Assembly (NCBI RefSeq): GCF_903915725.1
Contig: NZ_CAIWTY010000029.1
Location: 62,001 to 126,000, forward strand
DNA from: an uncultured Rhodopila sp.
GTDB taxonomy: Bacteria; Pseudomonadota; Alphaproteobacteria; Acetobacterales; Acetobacteraceae
DNA: 64,000 nt
Direction of reading: 5' to 3'
Shown: piece after piece, positions 45,390-55,137 of the stretch
Numbering within the stretch: position 1 is the first letter of the stretch
Layout: every line of letters begins with the position of its first letter
Notes under the pieces: generated by a model
What the model saw: the letters and a program-made list of their open reading frames with translations, nothing else
Databases searched by the model: none
Told to the model about the DNA's origin: nothing
Translations under genes and position numbers: made by a program

Positions 45390-46675
45390 AGGCCGAACCG
45401 GACGGTGATGAGGCCGAGGCCGCGTTCGTACCCGGGCGAAGGGGTTCCCGGCTGGCCGTGCGAGGGTTGCACGTCGCTCTGGTCGTAGGTGAATGACACC
45501 CGCATCGACCGGTTCATCACCCATACGAGGCCGAACCCGGCGGTGCTGCCGAACTGATAGCCGCCCTGGAAGAAATCCGCCCGCTGCACGCCAACCGCCG
45601 CCTGCAGCAGCAAATCGCGCAGCATTTCATGGTCGATGGTCAGCCGCGCGGCAGTGTAGATCAGGCCGGACAGGCCTTCCTGCGCCGCATCCGCGGTCTC
45701 CCGGCTGAGCGTCATGCCCGCGGTGGTGGTGCCGTTCGGCGTCCAGGTCGCACCCGCTTCGGCGATCAGCGTCGTTTGCTGCGGATAGACCGCAGACGCG
45801 AATTGCCGGGCTTCGCCGCCGAGCAGCATCCGCCAGCGCCAGACCCCGTGGTCGTCGTAGTCGAGGCCGCCGAGCACCTGGTAGCTGGTGGAATCAGGGG
45901 TGGTCTGTCCGGCCGGCGTGCGCGTGTAGTCCTGGCCGACGCCGCGCACGACGAACAGGATGTCGCGCAACGGCGCCCACTCATAGCGCAGGGTTACGGC
46001 GCCCTGCGTCACCAGGCGGTCGCGGTAGGCCTGGCTGGCCGGGACGCCCATGACCGTGGCGGTGTCGTAGGTCCAGTTCGAGACCTGAAGCCCGGGCACG
46101 AGGCTCCACCGCCCCCAATTCCACGCATACGACGCCCTGACGTCCTGGACCTGGAAGGCGATGGGCTGGTCCCCGGGGAGGGCGTCGAGCTGGGCGGGGT
46201 CCTCGTGCTGGAACAGTTGCGCGGCGGCGAGGGTGAACTGGTCCTGCCCGATATCGATCCGGCCGCCGGCCGAGAGCGTGGCGTTGGTGCGGTCCTGGTT
46301 GGGCTGCGACAGGTAGCGCGTGTCCTGCGCCGAGAGCACGGCGCCGAACGCGTTGCGCGACCAGTCTGATGCAACGGCCAAGGCGGGTTCGGTGACGATC
46401 TGCCAGCTTCCCTGCCGGTACGGCGCGGGCAGCACGTTGCTGGTATAGCCGAAGCCCTCGGCCAGGCTCGGCCAGAAGCGGAAATCGCCGGCGCGCAGGC
46501 CGAGGTCGGTCTGGCCGGGATGCAGGCGCGACCGGACGGTGACGCCATCGGCGGTGTCGTAGCCGGGGACACCGTCGGGGAGGAGGACAGATAGCATCTC
46601 GGCCGCGGCCGGGCCGTTGCCGGCGGACGACAGGACGATGACGAGGCACCAGGGCAGGGGAAAACGCATCCGCAT
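45386..46675 (-). CDS. Outer-membrane beta-barrel protein of the exopolysaccharide cluster
   Basis: The 429-residue product has a signal peptide (ending GPAAA-E) and many alternating amphipathic strands with frequent Trp/Tyr, ending in FGL as outer-membrane barrels do. It resembles the BBP2 beta-barrel family that often occurs in exopolysaccharide export loci of alphaproteobacteria. It is likely a 16-18 strand porin-like channel for polymer release; this role is inferred from neighbours. Confidence 0.75.
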   Translation of the reverse strand: MRMRFPLPWCLVIVLSSAGNGPAAAEMLSVLLPDGVPGYDTADGVTVRSRLHPGQTDLGLRAGDFRFWPSLAEGFGYTSNVLPAPYRQGSWQIVTEPALAVASDWSRNAFGAVLSAQDTRYLSQPNQDRTNATLSAGGRIDIGQDQFTLAAAQLFQHEDPAQLDALPGDQPIAFQVQDVRASYAWNWGRWSLVPGLQVSNWTYDTATVMGVPASQAYRDRLVTQGAVTLRYEWAPLRDILFVVRGVGQDYTRTPAGQTTPDSTSYQVLGGLDYDDHGVWRWRMLLGGEARQFASAVYPQQTTLIAEAGATWTPNGTTTAGMTLSRETADAAQEGLSGLIYTAARLTIDHEMLRDLLLQAAVGVQRADFFQGGYQFGSTAGFGLVWVMNRSMRVSFTYDQSDVQPSHGQPGTPSPGYERGLGLITVRFGL

Positions 46676-47223
46676 GTCGGGCGGAGCATGGCGGGAAGAT
46701 GCTAATAATTCGTTAACGGCGGGGTGGCCAGGGGACTATACTATAGGCTCCGGTATCTCCGCAGATTGACTTTGACGGTTTGCCGGGCGTCCGTGATGAA
46801 CCACGCGGAAGTCGTCTGCGTTCGGCTCCTTTCGACCTTTCACACGGTGCGCTTTCACTCGATGCGACCGAACGGCCGTGATCGGCCAGGAGCGCAGACC
46901 GAGGTTTATACCTTGTAACATTCTGTCGAGGGACGAGCCAAATCTCTCATCTGAATAAAGCTTGAAGCATTATACTGTCCGTTGCAACTTTCAAGCCGAA
47001 TTCAGAATAGTATCGGAGGTGCCGCTCCACGACGTAGGTCCATTTTTCGGGGGTTTTATGGGTGCTGCACAACGGTCGGGGTGGGCTCGCAGCAGACCTC
47101 GACGGGGAACTTACGCCATGACTGCGCTCGGCCATAGCGGCTATCCGCCGCACCCACGTGTCACCGCGGCTTCTGTAGCGGGAAGGCCAGCCGCCAACCC
47201 GTGAAAAACATTATGCCGAGCCA
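46676..47223. other. Intergenic spacer upstream of the beta-barrel gene
   Basis: These 548 bp hold the promoter region of the leftward beta-barrel/WecG unit. They are visibly richer in A+T around 46700-47060. I see no supported gene. Confidence 0.45.
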
Positions 47224-47643
47224 CTAATCCCCGTCCCGGCCGCTGCTCCGGCCGCGCTTGATCCCCGACCGGTGCGCCTTTTCCTCCAGCCGCCGCAGCT
47301 TCGACCCGTAGGTCGGCTTCGTCGCCACCCGGCGTATCGGCGCCACCGCGGCGCGCTGCACCAGCTTGATCAGTGCCTCCATCGCCTCCGCGCGATTGCG
47401 CTCCTGCGTGCGGTGCTGCTGCGAGGTGATCAGGATCTCGCCGTCCAAAGTCAGCCGGCGCCCCGCCAGCTTCTCCAGCCGCGCGCGCACCCCGGGCGGC
47501 AGGCCGGCGCGATCCAGCGACAGCCGCAGTTGCACCGCGGTTTCCACCTTGTTGACGTTTTGCCCGCCGGGGCCGGAAGCGCGGATGAACGTCTCCTCCA
47601 GGGCGCGTTCGTCGATCGATAGGGTGCGTGTCACGTGGATCAT
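47224..47643 (-). CDS. arfB: Ribosome rescue peptidyl-tRNA hydrolase ArfB
   Basis: The 139-residue product has the GPGGQNVNKVETAVQLRL motif with GGQ at 26-28, and a Lys/Arg-rich C-terminal tail (LRRLEEKAHRSGIKRGRSSGRDGD) that enters the mRNA channel. This is ArfB (YaeJ), which hydrolyses peptidyl-tRNA on stalled ribosomes. The ATG at 47643 is chosen over a longer frame. Confidence 0.93.
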   Translation of the reverse strand: MIHVTRTLSIDERALEETFIRASGPGGQNVNKVETAVQLRLSLDRAGLPPGVRARLEKLAGRRLTLDGEILITSQQHRTQERNRAEAMEALIKLVQRAAVAPIRRVATKPTYGSKLRRLEEKAHRSGIKRGRSSGRDGD

Positions 47644-47840
47644 GCGGGTCCGCCAAAAGCCTTGCCTGTATGGCAGACTATACCGCAAAAGGTTAATGAA
47701 GGCTGAACCGCCGGGCGTTATGATTTCCCGCCCGTTCCGCCACCGCGACACCCGGCCGCCCGGCCGGCAAGTGGCGGAATCGGCGGATGTTACAATTGGC
47801 GAGGATCCCCGGCATGCCGTGTTTCGTTGTTTCAGTCTTC

Positions 47841-48308
47841 ATGTCCGCGCCGGTGAGGCGTTCCATGGCCATCGCGGGGTTGATGGCCGCCGCGGTGCTC
47901 GCCGCCCCGCCGTCGTTCGCGCAGACCGCCGCATCCGCCCCGGCGCACCAGACCCGCGCCGAGCGGCGGGCGGAGACGGTGGAGCAGCGCATCGCCGCCC
48001 TGCATGCCGCGTTGAAGATCACCCCCGCCCAGGAGCCGGCCTGGGAGGCGGTCGCACAGACCATGCGCGAGAACGCCGCCGCCATCGGCAAACTGGCCTC
48101 CGACTCCGCCGCGCGGACGCGGCAGGGCATGACGGCGATCGATGACATCCAGAGTTACCAGCAACTTGCGCAGGCGCAGGCGGATGAGCTGAAGCGTCTG
48201 CAGGCCGCGTTCACCACCCTCTACGAGGGTATGCCGGACGAGCAGAAGAAGCTCGCGGACCGGGTGTTCCGAACCGCGCGCCGGCACGGGATGCGCGAAG
48301 CGGAGTAG
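47841..48308 (+). CDS. Spy/CpxP-like periplasmic LTxxQ-type protein
   Basis: The 155-residue product has a signal peptide ending PSFAQ-T and a helical body with KITPAQEPAWEAVAQTMRENA, a variant of the LTxxQ motif, followed by a second helical segment QAAFTTLYEGMPDEQKKLADRVF. This resembles the Spy/CpxP cradle chaperones that protect periplasmic proteins. It is divergent from arfB and convergent with the lipoprotein gene. Confidence 0.78.
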   Translation: MSAPVRRSMAIAGLMAAAVLAAPPSFAQTAASAPAHQTRAERRAETVEQRIAALHAALKITPAQEPAWEAVAQTMRENAAAIGKLASDSAARTRQGMTAIDDIQSYQQLAQAQADELKRLQAAFTTLYEGMPDEQKKLADRVFRTARRHGMREAE

Positions 48309-48330
48309 CCGGTCAGGCCGGCCGCCGGGC

Positions 48331-48738
48331 TCAGCGAGCGTCCTTTTCCAGCACGTAGCCCTTGCCCTGCAGGCAGGCGCGGATCGCGGCACGCACCTCC
48401 GGCGGACCGGTGAACGGGGAGATCATCCAGGTCCATGGCGTGTCCGCGTTCTTGATCCGCACCGTCTCCTGCGAGGTCGTCCGGCACTTTTCCAGATCGT
48501 CCTTGTATTTGTCCGAGGTGCGGTCGCCCTGCACCGGCGGGTCGTATGGCGAACATCCGCTCAGACCCGTCAGCAAAACATAACAAAGGCAGAATGCGCC
48601 GGCCCGGAAGAGGCGACAGACCGAACGCGGGACACCGGCTGGCGCCGGCCTGTCCCCGGGCACTGGATTTCCGCTGAAGTGCCGGCAATCGGCATCTTTG
48701 GCACGTGTTACTGTTAGCAGGGAGAACCGGTCGGTCAT
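48331..48738 (-). CDS. Small predicted lipoprotein
   Basis: The 135-residue frame contains a hydrophobic stretch FCLCYVLLTGLSGC with a good lipobox (LSGC) at about residue 62. A mature part of about 73 residues follows, with two Cys and a KDDLEKCR...ACLQGKGYVLEKD pattern. The signal peptide would be unusually long from the ATG at 48738; a shorter non-ATG start is possible but no clear candidate exists. The function is unknown. Confidence 0.55.
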   Translation of the reverse strand: MTDRFSLLTVTRAKDADCRHFSGNPVPGDRPAPAGVPRSVCRLFRAGAFCLCYVLLTGLSGCSPYDPPVQGDRTSDKYKDDLEKCRTTSQETVRIKNADTPWTWMISPFTGPPEVRAAIRACLQGKGYVLEKDAR

Positions 48739-48882
48739 GTTTCGCTGTTTCACCCCCCGACATGCGCCGGTCAAGAGCTTGCTGGCCGTCCCGGGTTTGA
48801 CGGCCTCGCAGGGGCCGGGCGGCCTTGAGTGGGGCCCCGGCAATGCGCACACTGGTCGGCCAAACCACACTCGGAGGCTTTG

Positions 48883-50088
48883 ATGATCAGCGTCGATGAA
48901 GCCCGCCAGCGTATCCTCGACGCCCTGCGTCCCGGGCCGCCCGAGGTGGTGGCTTTGGCCGAGGCATGGAACCGGGTCACCGCGGCGCCCGTCATCGCGC
49001 GGCTGACGCAGCCGCCGAGCGATATATCCGCCATGGACGGCTATGCAATGCGCGCGGCCGACGGCGTTCCGAACGCCTCATTGACGGTCATCGGCGACGC
49101 CCCCGCCGGCCATCCGTTCGCCGGAACTGTCGGCCCCGGTGAGGCCGTTCGGCTGTTCACCGGCAGCGTCGTCCCGGCGGGCGCCGACTGTGTTGTCATC
49201 CAGGAGGATGTAACCCGCGACGGCGATCGCGTACGCATCAATCAGGCCGCCATAGCCGGCCGCCACATCCGGCTGATGGGGCAGGATTTCGCCGCCGGGG
49301 AAGAAGTGCTGCCCGCCGGGCGGCGGATCACCGCGCGCGATGCCGGTCTCGCCGCCGCCGCCAACCACCCCTGGCTGACCGTGCACCGGCGTCCGCGTGT
49401 CGCCATCCTGTCTACCGGCGATGAGATCGCCATGCCGGGCGAGCCGATTCCACCCGGTGGCATCGTCAGCTCCAACGCGCACGCCCTGGCGGCTTTGGTC
49501 CGCGCCACAGGCGGGGAGCCGGTGATCCTGCCGAACGCCAAGGACGACACGGCGGTCATCGGCGCGGTGGCCGATTCCATCGGCGGCATGGATCTCCTGG
49601 TCACCACCGGCGGCGCGTCCGTCGGCGACCACGATCTGGTGCTGTCCGCGCTGCAGGCACGCGGCCTGACTCTGGATTTCTGGCAGATCGCGATGCGGCC
49701 GGGCAAGCCGCTGCTGTTCGGCCGGATGGGTGCTGTTCCGGTGGTCGGCCTGCCGGGGAATCCGGTCTCCGCCCTGGTCTGCGCCATTCTGTTCCTGCTG
49801 CCCGCGCTGTCGCGTCTATCCGGTCTGCCCGCCGCGCCGCCGCCGGTCACCACGGCGCTGCTCGGTGCGGCGCTGCGGGCGAACGACAAGCGGGCGGATC
49901 ATTTGCGGGCAAGCATCGGCGTCGACTCGAGCGGGCTAATCGTCGCGACGCCGTTCGCGGTGCAGGATTCGGCGATGTTGCGCCGGCTGGCGCAGGCGGA
50001 TGCGCTGATTGTGCGCCCGCCGCATGCTCCGGCGCTGCCGGAAGGGGCGGAGGTGGGGATCATCCGGCTCGATTCCCTCGGGGTGTGA
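48883..50088 (+). CDS. moeA: Molybdopterin molybdenumtransferase MoeA
   Basis: The 401-residue product has MoeA motifs: QPPSDISAMDGYAMRAAD, LFTGSVVPAGADCVVIQEDV, STGDEI, VTTGGASVGDHD, MRPGKPLLFG and VVGLPGNPVSALV. MoeA inserts molybdate into adenylated molybdopterin. The start at 48883 follows GGAGG. The presence of moeA implies molybdoenzymes elsewhere in the genome. Confidence 0.95.
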   Translation: MISVDEARQRILDALRPGPPEVVALAEAWNRVTAAPVIARLTQPPSDISAMDGYAMRAADGVPNASLTVIGDAPAGHPFAGTVGPGEAVRLFTGSVVPAGADCVVIQEDVTRDGDRVRINQAAIAGRHIRLMGQDFAAGEEVLPAGRRITARDAGLAAAANHPWLTVHRRPRVAILSTGDEIAMPGEPIPPGGIVSSNAHALAALVRATGGEPVILPNAKDDTAVIGAVADSIGGMDLLVTTGGASVGDHDLVLSALQARGLTLDFWQIAMRPGKPLLFGRMGAVPVVGLPGNPVSALVCAILFLLPALSRLSGLPAAPPPVTTALLGAALRANDKRADHLRASIGVDSSGLIVATPFAVQDSAMLRRLAQADALIVRPPHAPALPEGAEVGIIRLDSLGV

Positions 50089-50167
50089 GGCGTTCGGCGA
50101 AGAACAGGCGGTTGTCCACACCGCCGTAGTCAAAATTTATCCAGGGTTTTGCTTGACGAGACGTTTG

Positions 50168-50182
50168 GAACCAACATAGAAC
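50168..50182 (+). promoter_or_regulatory. LexA-binding SOS box, GAAC-N7-GAAC
   Basis: GAAC, seven bases, GAAC. Read on the other strand this is GTTC-N7-GTTC, the direct-repeat operator of alphaproteobacterial LexA. It lies 62 bp before the lexA ATG, so it fits autoregulation. Confidence 0.9.
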
Positions 50183-50244
50183 GGCCATGACGGTTGCCGC
50201 TTTGTTCCTGACTCCTGCCCGGACTTCTCGCAAGGACGCCCATC

Positions 50245-50964
50245 ATGTTGACCCGGAAACAGTACGAACTTCTGGTGTATATCGACAGCCACCTGAAGCA
50301 GACCGGCTTTTCGCCCAGCTTCGAGGAAATGAAGGACGCGCTCAATCTGCGGTCGAAATCGGGCATTCACCGGCTGATCTCGGCGCTGGAGGAGCGTGGC
50401 TACATCGCGCGGCGGCACCACCGGGCGCGGGCGCTGGATGTTCTGCGGCTGCCGGATAATATGATTTCGCAGGAGGCATCTTCTCCGGCCGCGGCCGAAG
50501 CATCGGGCGGATTCGATCCCAAGGTGATTCGCGGCGATTTCACCCAGCGGTTTTCGGGAGTCCGTACCGCGAGCGATGCCGGGGCGATTGAGTTGCCGCT
50601 GTATGGCCGCATCGCCGCCGGACTGCCGATCGAGGCGTTGCGTGATACCGATGCGCATATTGAAGTGCCGATGGCGCTGCTTGGCGCCGGCGAGCATTAC
50701 GGGCTTGAGGTCTCCGGCGACTCGATGATCGAAGCCGGGATTCTCGACGGCGATACGGTGATCATTCTGAAAGGCGACTCGGCGGAGAACGGACAGATCG
50801 TTGTGGCGCTGGTCGACGATGCCGAAGTGACGCTGAAGCGCCTCCGCCGGAAGGGCAATTCCATCGCGCTGGAGCCTTGCAACGAACGTTACGAGACGCG
50901 GATTTTCCCGCCTGACCGGGTAAAGGTGCAGGGCCGTATCGTGGCGTTGATGCGGAAGTATTGA
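50245..50964 (+). CDS. lexA: SOS repressor LexA
   Basis: The 239-residue product has an N-terminal winged helix-turn-helix ([29 protein letters not shown]). Its C-terminal S24 protease domain has the Ala125-Gly126 self-cleavage bond, catalytic Ser160 (VSGDSM) and Lys198 (VTLKRL). Upon RecA activation it cleaves itself and derepresses SOS genes. The length fits the alphaproteobacterial group. The upstream SOS box supports self-repression. Confidence 0.97.
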   Translation: MLTRKQYELLVYIDSHLKQTGFSPSFEEMKDALNLRSKSGIHRLISALEERGYIARRHHRARALDVLRLPDNMISQEASSPAAAEASGGFDPKVIRGDFTQRFSGVRTASDAGAIELPLYGRIAAGLPIEALRDTDAHIEVPMALLGAGEHYGLEVSGDSMIEAGILDGDTVIILKGDSAENGQIVVALVDDAEVTLKRLRRKGNSIALEPCNERYETRIFPPDRVKVQGRIVALMRKY

Positions 50965-51041
50965 CGCCGCGGACGGCGCGAGCGGCAACCGCCTGAACGA
51001 GGGCGCGTTGTATTGCCGCAACCGGCGGGAGGCTTCGGATC

Positions 51042-51515
51042 ATGGACAAAACCACTGCCACGCTCGTCAGTGTCGCGTCCGTCGCAGGCGCGGCCGTTGT
51101 CGGCGCCAATTTCGGGCCGCAACGCCCGCGTGAAGCCGTATGGTACGGCGCGCTGCGCAAGCCGTCTTACACCCCGTCGGGATCGACCATCGGGATCGCC
51201 TGGGGCGTGCTCGAAACCCTGCTGGCGGTGACCGGCTACCGGCTGCTGGCGAAACCCGCCGGCACGGCGCGAGGCATCGCGCTGGCGTCCTGGGCGGCAA
51301 CACTGGGCGGACTGGCGGGTTACCCGGCGACGTTCTTCGGTGGCAAGAAGCTCGGCGCGAGCACGGCCGTTGCGGCCGCCATGTGCGCCTCCACCGCGGC
51401 GACCGCTGTGACCGCATCGAAGGTGGACGACGTGGCGGCGGTTTCGATGACGCCGCTGGTGTTATGGACCGCCTTCGCCGTGCTGCTGAGCGAGGAAGTC
51501 TGGCGGCGGAACTGA
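51042..51515 (+). CDS. tspO: TspO/MBR-family membrane protein
   Basis: The 157-residue product has five membrane helices and the TspO pattern WYGALRKPSYTPS, followed by GIAWGVLETLLAVTGYRL. TspO binds porphyrins and cholesterol-like ligands and regulates tetrapyrrole responses. It stands 77 bp after lexA. Confidence 0.85.
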   Translation: MDKTTATLVSVASVAGAAVVGANFGPQRPREAVWYGALRKPSYTPSGSTIGIAWGVLETLLAVTGYRLLAKPAGTARGIALASWAATLGGLAGYPATFFGGKKLGASTAVAAAMCASTAATAVTASKVDDVAAVSMTPLVLWTAFAVLLSEEVWRRN

Positions 51516-51581
51516 TCCGCCGTGCGGGCGGTCTGCGTCTCCGGGCAGGCAACCCGGGCCTTCAATAGACGTTGCGGCGGT

Positions 51582-51890
51582 ATGACCCAGAATGACGACA
51601 TTCCCGGCGAGACGCCGGCCAGCCAACCCGGGCAATCGGAGGGAGATCGCGCTTTGCGGCCGGTTCGCACCGTAGATCCGGAAAGCGAGGCGCGCGGCGG
51701 GCCCGAGGCGCCGGAAGAAAGCCTTGTCGACGAACAGCGTCCCGTCCGGATGCCGGACGGCCGGCCCGGTGAGAGGGCCGGCCTGCCGCCCGGCAGCCTG
51801 CCGGACCCGTACCTCGGTCCACAGGGCGACGAAAACCGCGATCCGCCGCCGGATGCGCCGTGTCCGACCGGGCCGGCCGACACCGTTTAA
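51582..51890 (+). CDS. Small disordered hypothetical protein
   Basis: The 102-residue product (MTQNDDIPGETPASQPGQ...) is almost entirely Pro, Glu, Asp, Gly and Arg and has no hydrophobic core, so it is probably intrinsically disordered. The antisense frames have no better candidate. It may be a real small protein, but the low complexity makes coding status uncertain. Confidence 0.45.
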   Translation: MTQNDDIPGETPASQPGQSEGDRALRPVRTVDPESEARGGPEAPEESLVDEQRPVRMPDGRPGERAGLPPGSLPDPYLGPQGDENRDPPPDAPCPTGPADTV

Positions 51891-51988
51891 GCCCGGGCTG
51901 CCGTACGCCGCCGGTTCGATACGTCCGTTACAGCGAGCATGTCCGTGTTAGCCTGCGCGGAGTTTCTCCTGGCAGTCGGCATCGGACC

Positions 51989-52531
51989 ATGACCAATCCC
52001 TACGTGACCCTCTCCTCCCGCGTCGCCTACGAAAACCCCTGGACCCGGGTGCGGGAGGACCGAATCCGACGGCCGGACGGGTCGGAGGGCGTCTACGGCG
52101 TGGTGGAGCGGCCGGATTTCGTAGTCGTCGTGCCGTACCAGGAGGGGCGGGTCACGCTTGTGGAGCAGTATCGCTATCCCGTCCACGCCCGCATGTGGGA
52201 GTTCCCGATGGGCATGTGGGAACAGGCGCCCGGAACCGATCCGGCGGTGCTGGCCGCGGCGGAACTGCGCGAGGAAACCGGGCTGTCTGCCGGGCACATG
52301 CTGCATTCCGGGACGATCTTCCAGGGACCGGGATACTGTAGCCAGCGCGGGCATATCTTCCTCGCCACGGAGCTGACCCGCGGCGAAACCGCCAGGGAAG
52401 TCACCGAACAGGACATGGTCGCCCGTGATTTTCCGCTGGCGGAGCTGGAGACGATGATCCGCATGGGCGTCATCGTGGACGCGATGTCGATCTCGGCGTT
52501 CGGTCTGTTGCGGGTTAAAGGGCTGTTGTGA
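51989..52531 (+). CDS. Nudix hydrolase (ADP-ribose pyrophosphatase-like)
   Basis: The 180-residue product carries a Nudix box around AAAELREETGLSAG, preceded by WEFPMGMWEQAPG. This arrangement fits the ADP-sugar pyrophosphatase (NudF) group. The substrate is inferred from the family. The 3' end overlaps the convergent MOSC gene by 17 bp. Confidence 0.88.
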   Translation: MTNPYVTLSSRVAYENPWTRVREDRIRRPDGSEGVYGVVERPDFVVVVPYQEGRVTLVEQYRYPVHARMWEFPMGMWEQAPGTDPAVLAAAELREETGLSAGHMLHSGTIFQGPGYCSQRGHIFLATELTRGETAREVTEQDMVARDFPLAELETMIRMGVIVDAMSISAFGLLRVKGLL

Positions 52532-53054
52532 GTTCCGGATCGTCATCCCGCGCGATCGGATCGCCGAGCCGAACCCGGCCTGCCGACAGAACCCGGGCGG
52601 TGATGCCGCCGTGGCCGCGCACCGCGTTGTAGCCGCCGGGTCCGAATTCGGCCTCCATGCGGGAGCAGGGGTGGCACTCGCCGGTGTGCATCAGGACGGC
52701 CGTGCCTAGGCGAAATCTGCGGCCCTTCAATGCGAGCAGGTTGATGCCGGACACCACGATGTTGCGCCGCAGACGGCCCGGCTCGACCTGAGGCAGGCCG
52801 AGATAGGCGGCGATAGCTGCGAGTTGCTCGCTTTGGATGAGGGTGACCTGGCGCGCCCGGGTCACACGGTTTCGGTAATGGTCGCCATCGAGCCCTTTTT
52901 CCGGGTCCATGTCGGCTGTCGCTACGGGAACGAGCGGCCGATAGCGGACCGGGCGAAGGCCGATCCAGACGACCAGCCCGGGACGCTGCGGAGCGTCCAG
53001 CAGGCGGGCGAGCGGAGCAGCCGGGTTCATTCCGCTTTGTGCCGGTTGCTGCAT
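52515..53054 (-). CDS. MOSC-domain protein
   Basis: The 179-residue product has the MOSC pattern: DMDPEKGLDGDHY, RQVTLIQSEQLAAIAAYLG, LRRNIVVSGINLLALKGRRF, HTGECHPCSRMEAEFGPGGYNAVRGHGGI. MOSC proteins bind molybdenum cofactor and carry sulfur through a conserved Cys (here within GECHPC). moeA is 3 kb away. The ATG at 53054 follows AGGAAA; another ATG at 53030 is possible. Confidence 0.88.
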   Translation of the reverse strand: MQQPAQSGMNPAAPLARLLDAPQRPGLVVWIGLRPVRYRPLVPVATADMDPEKGLDGDHYRNRVTRARQVTLIQSEQLAAIAAYLGLPQVEPGRLRRNIVVSGINLLALKGRRFRLGTAVLMHTGECHPCSRMEAEFGPGGYNAVRGHGGITARVLSAGRVRLGDPIARDDDPELTTAL

Positions 53055-53179
53055 TTTTCCTGTTCGGGTCGCTGAGTTTCGGCCCGGTGCGGGACCACGC
53101 ATGACAAGTTGATACGCGATGCCTTGCGGGACGCTGCCGGAGATCACCAGGATAGCGTCAACAAAACAAGGGAGGCGTG

Positions 53180-54763
53180 ATGTCCATCGGCACCCGGGCC
53201 GCTCAGGCGCCCGACCGCGCGGCGGTGATCGACAGCGGCAGCGGAGAGATCGTCACCTACCGCCAACTCGACGAACGCTCGAACCGCCTCGCGCAGTTTT
53301 TTTATGCGGCGGGTCTGCGCCGCGGCGATACGGTGGCGCTGTTCATGGAGAACACGCCGCGCTTTTTCGAGGTGGTTTGGGCGGCGCGCAGGTCCGGCCT
53401 GTATCTGACGGCGGTGAACCGTTACCTGACGGTGGAGGAGGCCGCTTACATCATCGCCGATTGCGACGCGCAGGTGCTGATCAGTTCGTTCGCCCGGGCC
53501 GATGTCGCCGCCGCGTTGCCGGGCCGTTTGCCCCGCTGCCGGCACTTCCTGATGGCTGGCGGCAGTATCGACGGGTGGCATTCGTACGAAGACGCCGTCG
53601 CCGAATTCCCCGCGCAGCCTCTGGATGAGCAGTGGCTGGGGGAGCTGATGCTGTACAGCTCCGGGACGACAGGGCGCCCGAAGGGCGTCCGCAAGCCGTT
53701 GCAGCCCGTGAAGTTCGACGCCGACGGAGCGCTGTCGGATCTGCTGCGCGGTCTGGGGTTCGGCGAGACGACGGTCTATCTGTCGCCGGCGCCGATGTAT
53801 CACGCGGCGCCGCTGGTGTTTTGCATCAGCGCGCAGTGCGCCGGCGGGACGGTGCTGATGATGCCGCGCTTCGACCCCGAGGACGTGCTCGCGCTGATCG
53901 AACGCTATCGGGTGACGCACAGCCAGTTCGTCCCGACCATGTTCGTGCGCATGCTGAAACTGCCGCAAGAGGTGCGCCGCCGCTACGACCTGTCCAGCCA
54001 TCGGCTGACCATCCACGCCGCGGCGCCCTGTCCGGTCGAGGTGAAACGCTCGATGATCGATTGGTGGGGGCCGATTATCCACGAATACTACGGCGGGACG
54101 GAGGGCAACGGGCTGACCTGGATCGATTCCACCGCCTGGTTGGCGCATCCCGGCTCCGTCGGCAGGGCGGTCATCGGGGTGGTGCATGTCTGCGACGAGG
54201 ATGGGGCGGAGCTTCCGGCGGGCGAGGCCGGGCTGGTGTATTTCGAACGCGAGACCATACCGTTTGCCTATTACAAGGACCCGGAGCGCACCCGCGCCTC
54301 ACAGCATCCGCTGCATCCCACGTGGTCCACGCTCGGCGATCTCGGATACCTGGATGGGGAGGGGTATTTATATCTGACCGATCGCAAGGCGTTCATGATC
54401 ATCTCCGGCGGCGTGAATATCTATCCGCGGGAGGTTGAAGATACGCTGGTGGCGCACGAGGCGGTGCGCGACGTCGCGGTGTTCGGACTGCCTGATCCGG
54501 AGATGGGCGAGCAGGTCAAGGCCGTGGTGGAACTGATGGACGGGTTCGCGCCGTCGGAGCTGCTGGCGGCGGAGCTTACCGGTTTCGCGCGGCAGCGGCT
54601 GGCGCACTTCAAGGTGCCGAAGTCGCTGGATTTTGCGGAAGCTTTGCCAAGATTGCCAACGGGCAAGTTGTATAAGCACGCCCTGCGGGCGGAGTATCTG
54701 CTCAAAATCTCCTCAGAAACCCAATCGGAAGCGGCGCGGGTCACGCCGACGGCGCTTGCTTAA
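53180..54763 (+). CDS. Acyl-CoA synthetase (AMP-forming)
   Basis: The 527-residue product has the P-loop YSSGTTGRPKGV at 159-170, YYGGTEGNGLTW (A5 motif), DLGYLDGEGYLYLTDR (A7/A8) and catalytic Lys496 in PTGKLYK. It activates a carboxylic acid to an acyl-adenylate and then a CoA ester; chain length is unknown. The ATG at 53180 (GTG one codon earlier) follows GGGAGG. Divergent from the MOSC gene. Confidence 0.9.
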   Translation: MSIGTRAAQAPDRAAVIDSGSGEIVTYRQLDERSNRLAQFFYAAGLRRGDTVALFMENTPRFFEVVWAARRSGLYLTAVNRYLTVEEAAYIIADCDAQVLISSFARADVAAALPGRLPRCRHFLMAGGSIDGWHSYEDAVAEFPAQPLDEQWLGELMLYSSGTTGRPKGVRKPLQPVKFDADGALSDLLRGLGFGETTVYLSPAPMYHAAPLVFCISAQCAGGTVLMMPRFDPEDVLALIERYRVTHSQFVPTMFVRMLKLPQEVRRRYDLSSHRLTIHAAAPCPVEVKRSMIDWWGPIIHEYYGGTEGNGLTWIDSTAWLAHPGSVGRAVIGVVHVCDEDGAELPAGEAGLVYFERETIPFAYYKDPERTRASQHPLHPTWSTLGDLGYLDGEGYLYLTDRKAFMIISGGVNIYPREVEDTLVAHEAVRDVAVFGLPDPEMGEQVKAVVELMDGFAPSELLAAELTGFARQRLAHFKVPKSLDFAEALPRLPTGKLYKHALRAEYLLKISSETQSEAARVTPTALA

Positions 54764-55137
54764 GACCGCAGCTATCCCGGACTCTCGCACGGAGGTCTGA
54801 GGTCTGCCAGCCCGGAAGGGGCGGTGCCGACCTCAACAAAGTGCTTCCCTCGCCGCCCGCGGAACGTTAATCCAGGCGAAGGAGGTATCAATGGGGAGTT
54901 GGGGCAAAAATCTGGCCGACGTGCGACGCCACGCGTTGCTTCGGTGCCGGCGGCACCTGAAGGAACCGGCACCGCATCCGGGTATCGACGGCTGAGATAA
55001 TTTCCGACCGCCCTGGTTGCGGCACCGCGGCAACGGCCTTGCCTGCCGCGCGGACGTTTCGCCAAGAGTGCAAGGCGCCTCGCGGGGAATAGCAGCGTCT
55101 TGGCGGACTCATTGAAAATTCGCTGAGGATACAAACA
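54764..55137. other. Intergenic spacer before the GSCFA gene
   Basis: These 374 bp contain no gene I can support. A GAGGAT purine run at 55125-55130 precedes the GSCFA ATG. Confidence 0.4.
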
